DNA from: Clostridium sp. Marseille-Q2269
Lineage (GTDB): Bacteria > Bacillota > Clostridia > Clostridiales > Clostridiaceae
Assembly: GCF_943736985.1 (NCBI RefSeq)
Contig: NZ_CALSFS010000005.1
Span: 1-64,000 of the forward strand
Length of the DNA stretch: 64,000 nt
Direction: 5' to 3'
Below are positions 47,497 to 56,676 of this stretch, piece after piece (the first letter of the stretch is position 1; each line of letters opens with the position of its first letter). Both the position numbers and the translations under genes were made by a program. The notes below the pieces were generated by a model that did no database searches, was not told where the DNA came from, and saw only the letters and a program-made list of their open reading frames with translations.

Positions 47497-48570
47497 TCAA
47501 ATTCCAATAAATTTTTTATTATTTAATTTAATTATTTCGTTATATAAATTTTCTACAATTTTAGAATTATCCTTCCAAAGAGCATGTTTTTTTATTATGT
47601 CTCTATTCATAGATAAGGCATTATTTACAACTTCTAAATTATTTACACACCAAAGTATAGAGTTACATACTTCTTCACTATTTATATTTTTTACAATTAT
47701 ACCATTCTCCTCATTTTTGATCCACTCTTTATTTGCAGGTAAATCTGAAACTATCGGAAATAAACCACAATACATAGCTTCAAGTAAACTTACAGATGTT
47801 GAATCTGAGCTTGGTATGGATATAAATATATCATTTTTTTCTAACAATTTCCCTACTTCATCCCCTTTATATCTACCTATAAACTTAACATTATTATCTA
47901 TGTTTAAATTTCTGACCATATCTTTCAAATTATTAAATTCACTACCATCAGCAGCTATAATAAGTTGTAAATTCCAATTTTTCATTAAGGCTTTGTAAAA
48001 ACCTTTTATTAAAACATCTATATTATAAATACTTTCTAACCTTCTTGTACTAATTATTTTTATATATTCATTATGTTTAATCTTTCGTTTATATGGAAGA
48101 ATACTATCCTCTAGTCCCATAGGGAATGTGTATATTCTATCCTTATTTCCTCCAAGTTCTATTATTTTACTTGACATAAATTTTGAATCAGATGTAATAA
48201 AATATGCATTTTTAATTATATATTTTACCATTTTCTTTAAAACAACTGATTTATTAGGATTAACTAGTATATCTGATCCCCAAGCTGACAGTATTACTTT
48301 ATATTTCTTTTGAGTAGTGGCATAAAACCCACACGTATTAGCTTGATGAGCATGAACTACATCTGGATCAATTATATTTATTAAATTATGAACTTTTCTT
48401 TTCATAAATATAAAGTTTCTTAAATTATAATTTATATAATGAACTTTAACTCCAGAAATTTTATTAGGACAGTGAGATATTATATGTACATCATGACCTA
48501 AATCTGAAAAATATTTAGCCCATTTTTCAGTATGTACGCTAGCTGAGTTAGCAACATAACATATTCTCAT
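47497..48570 (-). CDS. GT4-family glycosyltransferase
   Basis: A 357-residue GT-B enzyme. N-terminus MRICYVANSASVHTEKWAKYF is the typical nucleotide-independent acceptor loop; HAHQANTCGF, STRRLESIYNID (donor site) and PSSDSTSVSLLEAMYCG (E-x7-E region) follow. The longer frame starts at a TTG inside GGAGGTG, so ATG 48570, which has that site 10 nt upstream, is used. Adjacent to an acetyltransferase (18-bp gap). Confidence 0.9.
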   Translation of the reverse strand: MRICYVANSASVHTEKWAKYFSDLGHDVHIISHCPNKISGVKVHYINYNLRNFIFMKRKVHNLINIIDPDVVHAHQANTCGFYATTQKKYKVILSAWGSDILVNPNKSVVLKKMVKYIIKNAYFITSDSKFMSSKIIELGGNKDRIYTFPMGLEDSILPYKRKIKHNEYIKIISTRRLESIYNIDVLIKGFYKALMKNWNLQLIIAADGSEFNNLKDMVRNLNIDNNVKFIGRYKGDEVGKLLEKNDIFISIPSSDSTSVSLLEAMYCGLFPIVSDLPANKEWIKNEENGIIVKNINSEEVCNSILWCVNNLEVVNNALSMNRDIIKKHALWKDNSKIVENLYNEIIKLNNKKFIGI

Positions 48571-48588
48571 TAAATCAATCACCTCCAA

Positions 48589-49170
48589 TTAATTTTTATT
48601 ATTAATTGTTTTTATTATTTTAGCAGGTACCCCCCCTACTATTGTGTAATCTGGAACATCTTTAGTAACAACCGCTCCTGCAGCAACAATGGAACATTTT
48701 CCAATAGTCACTCCACATAATATAGTAGAATTTTCTCCAAGCCAACATCCCTCTTGTAAAATTACAGGTTCTTGCTTTCTTTTATAGTAACTAGAAAGCA
48801 TTCTTTCTCCTACATCTTGATGCGTTAATATAGTAACTCCTCCAGATATAACACAGTCATTATTTATATATATTTTATCCGCTAAGTCAAGAAAAACTTT
48901 TCTACCAATATAGCATCTGTTGCCAATATTTAAATTTTGATAATTAAAATATGTATTTTCTAATATTAGTCCTGGTCTAATATTAGCATTATCAGAAACT
49001 TTTACTCCTATCTTTTTTAATCCATTCCTTAATGCTCTTTCACTACATCTTTCTATATATTGATTAATTACATACTCACCAATAACTCTACTTTTTATTT
49101 TTATATAATATATTTTTATATTTATAAAAAAATACATTATATTTCTAAATATATTTTTAATTTTAGACAC
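48589..49170 (-). CDS. left-handed beta-helix acetyltransferase
   Basis: A 193-residue hexapeptide-repeat O/N-acetyltransferase (maltose/galactoside type). Repeats run from about 60 to 185, with catalytic-type histidine in ILTHQDVG and the closing VGGVPAKII. Starts with GTG overlapping the last 8 bases of the upstream Wzy-like gene, so translation is coupled. Probably decorates the polysaccharide. Confidence 0.88.
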   Translation of the reverse strand: MSKIKNIFRNIMYFFINIKIYYIKIKSRVIGEYVINQYIERCSERALRNGLKKIGVKVSDNANIRPGLILENTYFNYQNLNIGNRCYIGRKVFLDLADKIYINNDCVISGGVTILTHQDVGERMLSSYYKRKQEPVILQEGCWLGENSTILCGVTIGKCSIVAAGAVVTKDVPDYTIVGGVPAKIIKTINNKN

Positions 49171-50572
49171 CTTCCCTTGAATTTATCTCAATTATAGAAA
49201 ATATAATCCATATTATCAATGTAGCAGTTATTATTCCCTTATGATTATACTCAACACCTGTTAGCACAGAAAAAATTAAGTAACTAATAATAGTAGCAAA
49301 AGTTCCTCTATTATCATTATAGTTTACAAATAATTTTATAATTCTATTAATAATTATAGCAAAGAATACAATCATACATACTATGCCAAATTCAACTCCA
49401 ATATATAGCCATAAATTATGTGCACTTTCAAGAGAGTAATTTGCTGTAACTATACTATATCTAAATGGTTCTGGCATAGATAAATATCCTTTAGTAGCAT
49501 ATATTTTGTACATTTTAGCAAAATTTCCTCCACCAACTCCCAATGGAAAGCAAGAAAGTATTTGTTTTGATGTAAAAAATGATTGAATTCTTGCTATAGA
49601 TGATTCATTTTTTAAAAAAGAAATATTTGTTCCTCTAGACATTATAAAAGGAATTAATTTAGTTGAAAATGCTGCAAATACTAATATAGTACCATATAGA
49701 ATCTTTTTATATTTTTTACTTGTGACTAATATAATCCATACTATTATAAATGATATCCACGCGCCTCTAGTAAATGTAATTAATAATGCTATTATATTTA
49801 TAGTTATTGAGAAATATAAAAATATTTTTTCTTTTTTAGAATTATTGCCATAAAGTATTAATTGAATTACAAAAGGTACAACAAGCATTAATATGCCTGC
49901 AAAAATATTAATATTATGATATCCAAAAGTTATAATCCCCCTGTTAGAACTTATACTTTTTAGAGGTATCCTAGTAAATATTATTTGAGAAAATCCATAT
50001 AAACAACTAAAATCAATAGCTAATATATTACAATAATATATATTTTTTATATCTTTTTTTTCAAAGGTAATAATAATAAAAAACATAAGTACTATTGGCA
50101 TTAAAATAGATAAATATACTTCTGATAAACTATATGATATATCAGTTGAAAAAACACTGCTATTAATAGAAAAAATAATAAACAAAATCGTTAAAATAAT
50201 AAAATGTTTAGAAATTCCTTTAGTTTTTATTGAATAATTTATAATCTTTGAAAAAAACTCTTTTATATTTAACAACAATAAAGTAGATATATATATAGAT
50301 TCATATGTAATTTTTATACATGAAAAGTTAAAATAACATATTTTCCTACCAAACACTAAAATAGGTAATGATATCATAAATAGTAATATTGATTTTTTTC
50401 TATTTATTTTTATGAGATACATTTCCGAGCATAAAAGAAATGTTGCTATAGCAATCATTATTGTATCTTTAATTCCAAGCTTTCTAAAAAACATACATCC
50501 AATAAATAATGAAATTAAAGTAAACAATATAATAATTTTATAATTTTTTTTAATAAATTCTTTGTAATTCAT
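49163..50572 (-). CDS. second O-antigen ligase/Wzy-like membrane protein
   Basis: A 469-residue polytopic protein with about 11-12 hydrophobic segments, FTRGAWISF in the middle and the extracellular loop [10 protein letters not shown] plus [15 protein letters not shown], the Wzy_C signature. Unlike the other Wzy-like protein it has an N-terminal pair of extra helices. Two such proteins in one locus suggest a polymerase plus a ligase, or two polymers. Overlaps the acetyltransferase gene downstream. Confidence 0.86.
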   Translation of the reverse strand: MNYKEFIKKNYKIIILFTLISLFIGCMFFRKLGIKDTIMIAIATFLLCSEMYLIKINRKKSILLFMISLPILVFGRKICYFNFSCIKITYESIYISTLLLLNIKEFFSKIINYSIKTKGISKHFIILTILFIIFSINSSVFSTDISYSLSEVYLSILMPIVLMFFIIITFEKKDIKNIYYCNILAIDFSCLYGFSQIIFTRIPLKSISSNRGIITFGYHNINIFAGILMLVVPFVIQLILYGNNSKKEKIFLYFSITINIIALLITFTRGAWISFIIVWIILVTSKKYKKILYGTILVFAAFSTKLIPFIMSRGTNISFLKNESSIARIQSFFTSKQILSCFPLGVGGGNFAKMYKIYATKGYLSMPEPFRYSIVTANYSLESAHNLWLYIGVEFGIVCMIVFFAIIINRIIKLFVNYNDNRGTFATIISYLIFSVLTGVEYNHKGIITATLIIWIIFSIIEINSREGV

Positions 50573-50607
50573 ACAAATTCTCCTACTATATAATATTGAT
50601 ATTTAGT

Positions 50608-51966
50608 TTATTTTTCTATAAAATTATTTAAATCTAATATATTTTTTTCAGTAATAACTTTACAATTCAAATCATAAATTTTATTTAACTCTTTAATTCC
50701 GCTTTCAATACTCCTAGTGCCTTTTATAACATCACTAAGTATTTTATAATCACTTCCAAAACTATGATTTATAAACTCTGTTGGATCATATTGTTGATTT
50801 TTAAAATTAGCATTATTATTATATTCTTTATATATATCTTTTTCTAAATTTTTATTTTCTAAAATTATTGGTAATGCTTTTCTAGTTTTTAATATTTCTT
50901 TATTTATATCTTCTGATATAATCCATTGATAAAATTGTTTTACTGCATAAGATTTATTTTTATTTTTTAATACATCGTTATTCACAAAAAAACATTCTGA
51001 GTTATTTACATAATAATAATTTTCTTTATCATGTAAATTCACCTTTGGCAAATTTGATATTCCTATTTCAAAATTTAAGGGAATTATATTTGAAAAATAA
51101 TTTTTATCATCAAAAGTACTTAACATCATTCCCACTTTATTAGAATAAAAATCTAATCTAATACTATTTCTAGTTGTACTTTCAAAATCATAATTTATAA
51201 GTTTATTTTTATACATATAATTATATATTTTTAAAATTTCTTTAGCATCTTGAAAGTTATATTTTCCTTCTTTGGGATTCCAAAACGTGGTATATATATC
51301 TTTTCCTGATACACTTGGAGATCCTATGTACACTCTTAAATCTTCATAAGCAGAACGATTTAACGAAATCTTTAATGGAGTAATATCTTTATCTTTTTCT
51401 TTAATTTTTTCACTAAATTCAATAAGTTCTTTCCATGTTTTAGGTGGCCTATCTGGATCTAAACCTGCCTTTTTAAAAAGTTCTTTATTCCATATTAATT
51501 TAACATTATTCCCCATTATATTTACACCATATGGAATTCCTTCATATTTAAATAAATAATTTTGATTTATTTTATTAGTATCTATATTTAAATCTTGTAA
51601 ATTTGCAAGATTATTATTTTCAAATAATTCTCTATCACCTGAATACTCAAATATGTCTGGACCATTATTATTTACTAAAGAGGTTCTTATCATATTATAA
51701 TAATCCTTATCATAAGAACTTATAACCACTCTTATGTTATCTTTGTTCTCAGAATTAAACCTATTAACTTGATATTTTCTTGTTTCTAGCAACTCATTTT
51801 GTTTAACCCACATCTTTATTATAGTTTTATCTTTTTCATTATTATTTTTTAAATGTTGAGCCATATAAATTTGATTATTAAGTTTTTTCCCATAAATAAC
51901 AGAACCACTAATTAATAAAACTATAAAAAAAACATATATGCAAATTTTAATTGGTTTGTTTTTCAT
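50608..51966 (-). CDS. membrane-anchored extracellular solute-binding protein
   Basis: A 452-residue family 1 ABC solute-binding protein fold: GPDIFEYSGDRELF, YGVNIMGNNVKLIWNKELFKKAGLDP, and PPKTWKELIEFSEKI are typical of sugar-binding proteins. The N-terminus has a single hydrophobic helix (about 7-24) with no lipobox cysteine, so it is likely an uncleaved anchor. No permease or ATPase is nearby. In a polysaccharide locus it may bind the glycan or help sense or export it. ATG with GGGAG. Confidence 0.85.
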   Translation of the reverse strand: MKNKPIKICIYVFFIVLLISGSVIYGKKLNNQIYMAQHLKNNNEKDKTIIKMWVKQNELLETRKYQVNRFNSENKDNIRVVISSYDKDYYNMIRTSLVNNNGPDIFEYSGDRELFENNNLANLQDLNIDTNKINQNYLFKYEGIPYGVNIMGNNVKLIWNKELFKKAGLDPDRPPKTWKELIEFSEKIKEKDKDITPLKISLNRSAYEDLRVYIGSPSVSGKDIYTTFWNPKEGKYNFQDAKEILKIYNYMYKNKLINYDFESTTRNSIRLDFYSNKVGMMLSTFDDKNYFSNIIPLNFEIGISNLPKVNLHDKENYYYVNNSECFFVNNDVLKNKNKSYAVKQFYQWIISEDINKEILKTRKALPIILENKNLEKDIYKEYNNNANFKNQQYDPTEFINHSFGSDYKILSDVIKGTRSIESGIKELNKIYDLNCKVITEKNILDLNNFIEK

Positions 51967-52060
51967 ATGTATGCTCCCTTCATATTCATTACAAAAATTA
52001 TAATAACAATTTAAAAGTACTTTTCCATAAATATTTTCCCAAAGCTATCTTTTAAATTTA

Positions 52061-53176
52061 TTATAGTTGTTTAATTAATTTTATATATATATTTAATAAT
52101 CTCTTTTGACATACCAACCAATTATACTGTTCTTTTACCTTTAGATATCCTTTTTCCCCCATAATTTTTGTATTCTCTAAATTATTTGATATTCTTTCTA
52201 TAGCCTTGGCAATATCTTTAGGTGATGTAGGTTCTACTAAAAGTCCACTTTCTGACTCTTCTACTATATTTCTTACCATAGGGAAATCGCTTCCTATAAT
52301 AGCTGTTTTGCTACTCATATATTCAAATAGTTTTATAGGTTCTGCATTTACATATCTCCAATTATCTGGTTGCAATATAACAAAACCTGCATTAGCTTTT
52401 TTTAAATAGTCAAAAACTTCCACATGAGATATTTTGCCTGTAAAAACTATATCTTCACTTTTTAAATATTTTTCTTTAAATTTACAGCATCTTGATTCAA
52501 ATTCTTTAGTTTCAAAAGGACCCACAAAGATATATTTACACTTTTGCTTTTCAACTAACTGGATAGCTTCTAATATTTTTAATATACCCCTATCTTGCCT
52601 TAATCCACCTACATATATAAATGTTGGCTTATCTACTTTTTCTTTCATGAATTCTTTATCTTTTAAAACAGGATAGTTAGGAATTAATTCTACATTTAAA
52701 TTGTATTTTTTAAATTTATTTACTAATAATTTATTAACTGTAATAATGTAATCCGCTTTTTTTCCTAGACTCTTCTCATATAAATATATTAATTTCTTCA
52801 TAGGTGATTTTATGAATCCAAAATGTTCTGCAAACGCTTCTGGGTGATATTCATGAGAATCATATATTATTTTACAATTTAAATTTTTTTTAAGCTTTGT
52901 AGCAACCTGAAAAGAATCTGGTTCATGAGCATGATATACATCTGCTTGTAAACTTTTTGCTATATTAAACATGTCTTTCATAGGTCTTATTCTATCTCTC
53001 CAATTTTTCCTAGGAGGAAAACATTTCACAACGATTCCATCATTCGTAATAAAATCCTTGTATCCTGGAGCTATTAAATATATATCTTTATATAATTTTT
53101 TCAAAGATAATATTTCTTTATAATAAATTCTGTTATCAAATACATCATGTCCTGATGTAAGCATACATATTTTCAC
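52061..53176 (-). CDS. GT4-family glycosyltransferase
   Basis: A 371-residue GT-B enzyme with MLTSGHDVFDNRIYYKE, VYHAHEPDSF, YVGGLRQDRG (donor loop) and VNAEPIKLFEYMSS (C-terminal nucleotide site), similar to WcaI/rhamnosyl-type transferases. GTG start with GGAGGG 6 nt before. 37 bp after the acyltransferase gene. Confidence 0.89.
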   Translation of the reverse strand: MKICMLTSGHDVFDNRIYYKEILSLKKLYKDIYLIAPGYKDFITNDGIVVKCFPPRKNWRDRIRPMKDMFNIAKSLQADVYHAHEPDSFQVATKLKKNLNCKIIYDSHEYHPEAFAEHFGFIKSPMKKLIYLYEKSLGKKADYIITVNKLLVNKFKKYNLNVELIPNYPVLKDKEFMKEKVDKPTFIYVGGLRQDRGILKILEAIQLVEKQKCKYIFVGPFETKEFESRCCKFKEKYLKSEDIVFTGKISHVEVFDYLKKANAGFVILQPDNWRYVNAEPIKLFEYMSSKTAIIGSDFPMVRNIVEESESGLLVEPTSPKDIAKAIERISNNLENTKIMGEKGYLKVKEQYNWLVCQKRLLNIYIKLIKQL

Positions 53177-53212
53177 CTATTTCCCTCCTGAAAATAATTA
53201 TTTAATGAATTG

Positions 53213-53959
53213 TTATTGATTTTCTAACAACTGTTTTTCTGGAACATCTTTAAAGATCTTAGCCGGAGCCCCTGCAACTATTTTTGCTTTTTCTACATCT
53301 CTAGTTACTAAGCTTCCTGCTGCCGCAAAACCATCTTCATATATTGTTTTTCCTGGCAATATAACTGCACCTGCCCCTATTCTTCCACCTTTTTTAACTG
53401 TAACACCTTTAAACTTTCCGAATCTTTCCTTGGAACGGGCGGCATAGTTATCGTTAGATGTTATTACACAAGGAGCTATGAAAACATAATCTTCTACCTC
53501 TGAGTATGCTGTTAAATATACATTAGTTTGAATTTTGCAATTTGAACCTACTTTACAAAAGTTTTCTATAGTTGCACCTTTCCCTATTATTGTTCTTTCT
53601 CCTATGGTTACATCCTCTCTTATAACAGCTAAATCAGCTACTAAAGTTTTATTATCTATTTTAGAACCTATATATACTATCACTCCTGCGCCTATTAAAC
53701 ATTCATCATTAATTTTACATGGTTGAAATTTTTTATCATCTTTAAATATACTATTTACTGATCTCATAGGTTCTTTCCCTATTACAGAATTATCATCTAT
53801 TCTTACGTTATTACCTATAACTGTTCCTTTATGTATAACTACATTATGTCCTATAATACAATTTTCTCCTATAAATACATCATCTTCTACAACAGCAAAT
53901 CTTCCTACTTGAACGTTATTACCTAATTTAGCTTTAGGTGATATGTAATTCATTTCCAT
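53213..53959 (-). CDS. WbpD-like sugar N-acetyltransferase
   Basis: A 248-residue left-handed beta-helix acyltransferase with at least eight hexapeptide turns (about 5-215) and the end VAGAPAKIF. Its neighbours (WbpA- and WbpB-like genes) and the segment ITSNDNYAARSKERFGKF suggest an N-acetyltransferase acting on a UDP-3-amino-uronic acid, as in WbpD/WlbB, although those are nearer 190 aa. ATG with AGGAG. Preceded by a hairpin. Confidence 0.82.
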   Translation of the reverse strand: MEMNYISPKAKLGNNVQVGRFAVVEDDVFIGENCIIGHNVVIHKGTVIGNNVRIDDNSVIGKEPMRSVNSIFKDDKKFQPCKINDECLIGAGVIVYIGSKIDNKTLVADLAVIREDVTIGERTIIGKGATIENFCKVGSNCKIQTNVYLTAYSEVEDYVFIAPCVITSNDNYAARSKERFGKFKGVTVKKGGRIGAGAVILPGKTIYEDGFAAAGSLVTRDVEKAKIVAGAPAKIFKDVPEKQLLENQ

Positions 53960-53988
53960 ATTTTCACTCCTATATAAAATAAAACTTT

Positions 53989-54033
53989 AAAATTACCACC
54001 ATAATATAATATCATACTTTGATGGTAATTTTT
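53989..54033 (-). terminator. hairpin between the WbpB- and WbpD-like genes
   Basis: AAAATTACCACC pairs with GATGGTAATTTT around a 20-nt loop, then T-rich sequence on minus. Acts as an internal terminator or attenuator. Confidence 0.6.
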
Positions 54034-54057
54034 AAAAATTAATTTTTAATTAATAAA

Positions 54058-55167
54058 TTATTTATTTATCTTTTCTACATTTACCATATCCATTGTTGAA
54101 AAATTATTAAATGGAAATTTAACTGGCATACCTGTAAGTCTTGATTTATAAGCGGCCAATATTATTGCCATACCTTTTTTACCTTCTTCCCCACTTACTA
54201 GAGGTGTTCTATCTTCTTTTATAGAATCTATTGTATCTTTAAACAATGGAGTGTGTCCAAAACCATATACTGAATCTGGATCTCCTTCTTGAGCTTTTAA
54301 TATATCTTCTTCTTCATTTTCAGTTCCATCTTCAAATTTCCAAGTTTCTATTTTATTAACAGCAAGTCCACCTATGCAAGCTGTACCTTTTTCTCCAAAT
54401 ATACTTAATGTTTCTTCTAAGTTCTTAGGATATACACAAGCACTTCCTTCAACTATTCCTATAGCTCCATTTTTAAATCTTATTACTATAGCTCCAAAGT
54501 CCTCTGCGTCTATATCTCTTAAGAAAGTATCACATTGCGCATAAACTGTATCAATTTCTCCACCCATCATCCATTGAAGCAAATCTATATTGTGTATACA
54601 CTGGTTCATTAAAGTACCACCATCAAGTTCCCAAGTTCCTCTCCATGGTGCCTGCTTATAGTATCCCATATTTCTATTCCATAATATTCTTGCAGTACCA
54701 TTTACTAATCTTCCAAATCTATTTGATTCTACTGCTTTTCTTAATTGTTGTATTGGCTTATTAAATCTATTTTGATGACTTACACAAAGTTTAACATTAT
54801 TTTTCTTTGCTGACTGTATCATCTTATCTGCATCATCTACAGATAAAGCCATAGGTTTTTCGCATATTATATGCTTCTTATTATCCATACAATTTATAGC
54901 TATTTCAGGATGATATCCACTTTCTGTAGCTATAGTAACTACGTCTACATCTTCTTTCTTCAACATTTCTTTGTAATCTGTATATACTTTTACATTAGCT
55001 TCTTCATTTAATTTTGATATATAATCATTTTTCTTTTCTATGGCTTTCTCTTCAATAATATCACAAACTGCTACTAGTTCTGCTTCTTCCTTATTATTTA
55101 TTATAGCTTCCACATGTTTATAAGAAATTCTTCCACAACCAACAATAGCAAATTTTAATTTTTTCAT
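54058..55167 (-). CDS. WbpB/WlbA-like NAD-dependent sugar oxidoreductase (Gfo/Idh/MocA)
   Basis: A 369-residue protein with N-terminal Rossmann motif VGCGRISYKH, the family CEKPMA lysine, and WRGTWELDGGTLMNQCIHNIDLL, typical of 3-oxidases acting on UDP-GlcNAc-uronic acid. It would oxidise the C3 hydroxyl before transamination. An ATG two codons earlier is too near GGAGG. Neighbouring nucleotide-sugar dehydrogenase and acetyltransferase give the pathway; the aminotransferase step is not encoded here. Confidence 0.86.
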   Translation of the reverse strand: MKKLKFAIVGCGRISYKHVEAIINNKEEAELVAVCDIIEEKAIEKKNDYISKLNEEANVKVYTDYKEMLKKEDVDVVTIATESGYHPEIAINCMDNKKHIICEKPMALSVDDADKMIQSAKKNNVKLCVSHQNRFNKPIQQLRKAVESNRFGRLVNGTARILWNRNMGYYKQAPWRGTWELDGGTLMNQCIHNIDLLQWMMGGEIDTVYAQCDTFLRDIDAEDFGAIVIRFKNGAIGIVEGSACVYPKNLEETLSIFGEKGTACIGGLAVNKIETWKFEDGTENEEEDILKAQEGDPDSVYGFGHTPLFKDTIDSIKEDRTPLVSGEEGKKGMAIILAAYKSRLTGMPVKFPFNNFSTMDMVNVEKINK

Positions 55168-55192
55168 GACCATACCTCCAAATTTTAATAAT

Positions 55193-55220
55193 TAGGATAA
55201 GTCCAAAAGAACTTATCCTA
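55193..55220 (-). terminator. hairpin between the dehydrogenase and WbpB-like genes
   Basis: TAGGATAAGT / ACTTATCCTA, perfect 10-bp stem with 8-nt loop, weak T-tail. Candidate attenuator. Confidence 0.55.
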
Positions 55221-55229
55221 TTATTTATA

Positions 55230-56546
55230 TTATAGTTTGTGTATTTTTTCTCTATTATTCTTTACATACTTTGTAGCATTTCTTGTGTCATATAAGATTT
55301 TAGCTTTTTCTACTATGTGCTCATAATCATAACAACTATGATTTGTAGTTATAATTACTATATCAGCTTCTTCTAACCCTTTTTCTAGATCTACTGATTT
55401 ATATAATTTACCTTTATGTTTAAACTCAGGTATATATGGATCATTAACTTGAACATTAGCTCCATTTTTCTCTAGATGTTCTATTACTTTTAATGTTGGA
55501 GATTCTCTCATATCATCTATATCATTTTTATAAGCAGCTCCAAGTAATAAAACTTTTGATCCATTCATAGGTTTTTTATCTTCATTTAATAATTTCATAG
55601 CATTTTCAACTACAAATTCAGGCATACGGTCGTTTATTTCTCCTGATACTTCTATTAATTTAGTATGGAAATCATATTCTTTAGCTTTCCATTCTAAATA
55701 GAAAGGATCTAATGGTATGCAATGACCACCAAGTCCCGGACCTGGATAAAATGCCATAAATCCATATGGTTTTGTTTTTGCTGCATCTATAACCTCAAAT
55801 ACATCTATATTCATCTTTTTACATAATATAGCCATTTCATTAGCTAAACCTATGTTTATATTTCTAAAAGTATTTTCTAATATTTTTTCCATTTCTGCAA
55901 CTGCTGGTGAAGATACTACATATACTTCTCCTTCTAATACACTTCTATAAAGCATAGCAGCTACTTCTGTACATTCTTCTGTACAGCCCCCTACAACTTT
56001 AGGTGTATTTTTAGTTTTGAATTGTTTATTGCCTGGATCAACTCTTTCAGGTGAAAATCCTAAGAAGAAATCTTCTCCACATTTTAATCCTGTTTCTTCA
56101 AGTATTGGTTTTAAAACTTCTTCTGTTGTTCCTGGATATGTAGTACTTTCAAGAACTACTAATATACCCCTATGAAGATATTTTGCAATACTTTTAGTTG
56201 AATTAACAACATAAGATATATCTGGTTGTTTATACAAATCTAATGGTGTTGGCACACAGATAGCTACTGCATCAACTTCACTAACAAAAGAAAAATCTGT
56301 AGTTGCTTTTAATTTCCCTTCTTTAACCAAGTCTGATAATTCATTATCAACTATATCTCCTATATAGTTTTTACCTTCATTAACTAATTGCACTTTTTCA
56401 TCTTGAACATCAAAGCCTATAACTTCAAATCCAGCTTTAGCTTTTTCTACAGCTAATGGAAGACCCACATAACCTAATCCTACTACTCCTAGTTTAGCTG
56501 TTTTATTTTCTAATTTAGTCATTAAATCCTTTTTTAATTGTGACAT
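55230..56546 (-). CDS. UDP-N-acetylhexosamine 6-dehydrogenase (WbpA/WecC type)
   Basis: Oxidises UDP-GlcNAc or UDP-ManNAc to the uronic acid using two NAD. The 438-residue protein has the Rossmann motif GLGYVGLPLA, VDPGN, EMEKILENTFRN, the catalytic cysteine in GGHCIPLDPFYL, and the C-terminal UDP-binding domain (about 310-430). Frame continues nine codons upstream, but AGGAGG 8 nt before ATG 56546 decides the start. First of the three sugar-nucleotide genes. Confidence 0.93.
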   Translation of the reverse strand: MSQLKKDLMTKLENKTAKLGVVGLGYVGLPLAVEKAKAGFEVIGFDVQDEKVQLVNEGKNYIGDIVDNELSDLVKEGKLKATTDFSFVSEVDAVAICVPTPLDLYKQPDISYVVNSTKSIAKYLHRGILVVLESTTYPGTTEEVLKPILEETGLKCGEDFFLGFSPERVDPGNKQFKTKNTPKVVGGCTEECTEVAAMLYRSVLEGEVYVVSSPAVAEMEKILENTFRNINIGLANEMAILCKKMNIDVFEVIDAAKTKPYGFMAFYPGPGLGGHCIPLDPFYLEWKAKEYDFHTKLIEVSGEINDRMPEFVVENAMKLLNEDKKPMNGSKVLLLGAAYKNDIDDMRESPTLKVIEHLEKNGANVQVNDPYIPEFKHKGKLYKSVDLEKGLEEADIVIITTNHSCYDYEHIVEKAKILYDTRNATKYVKNNREKIHKL

Positions 56547-56676
56547 TTTTATACCTCCTAGTACAACGCACAAATGCTTAATTTATATATTTTTATTTTT
56601 TGTTGATATATTTATAATTTATAGTATCCACACGTTTTTGATTGTATAGCTAAAGTTGCTTGTTATTTTTTTAACA

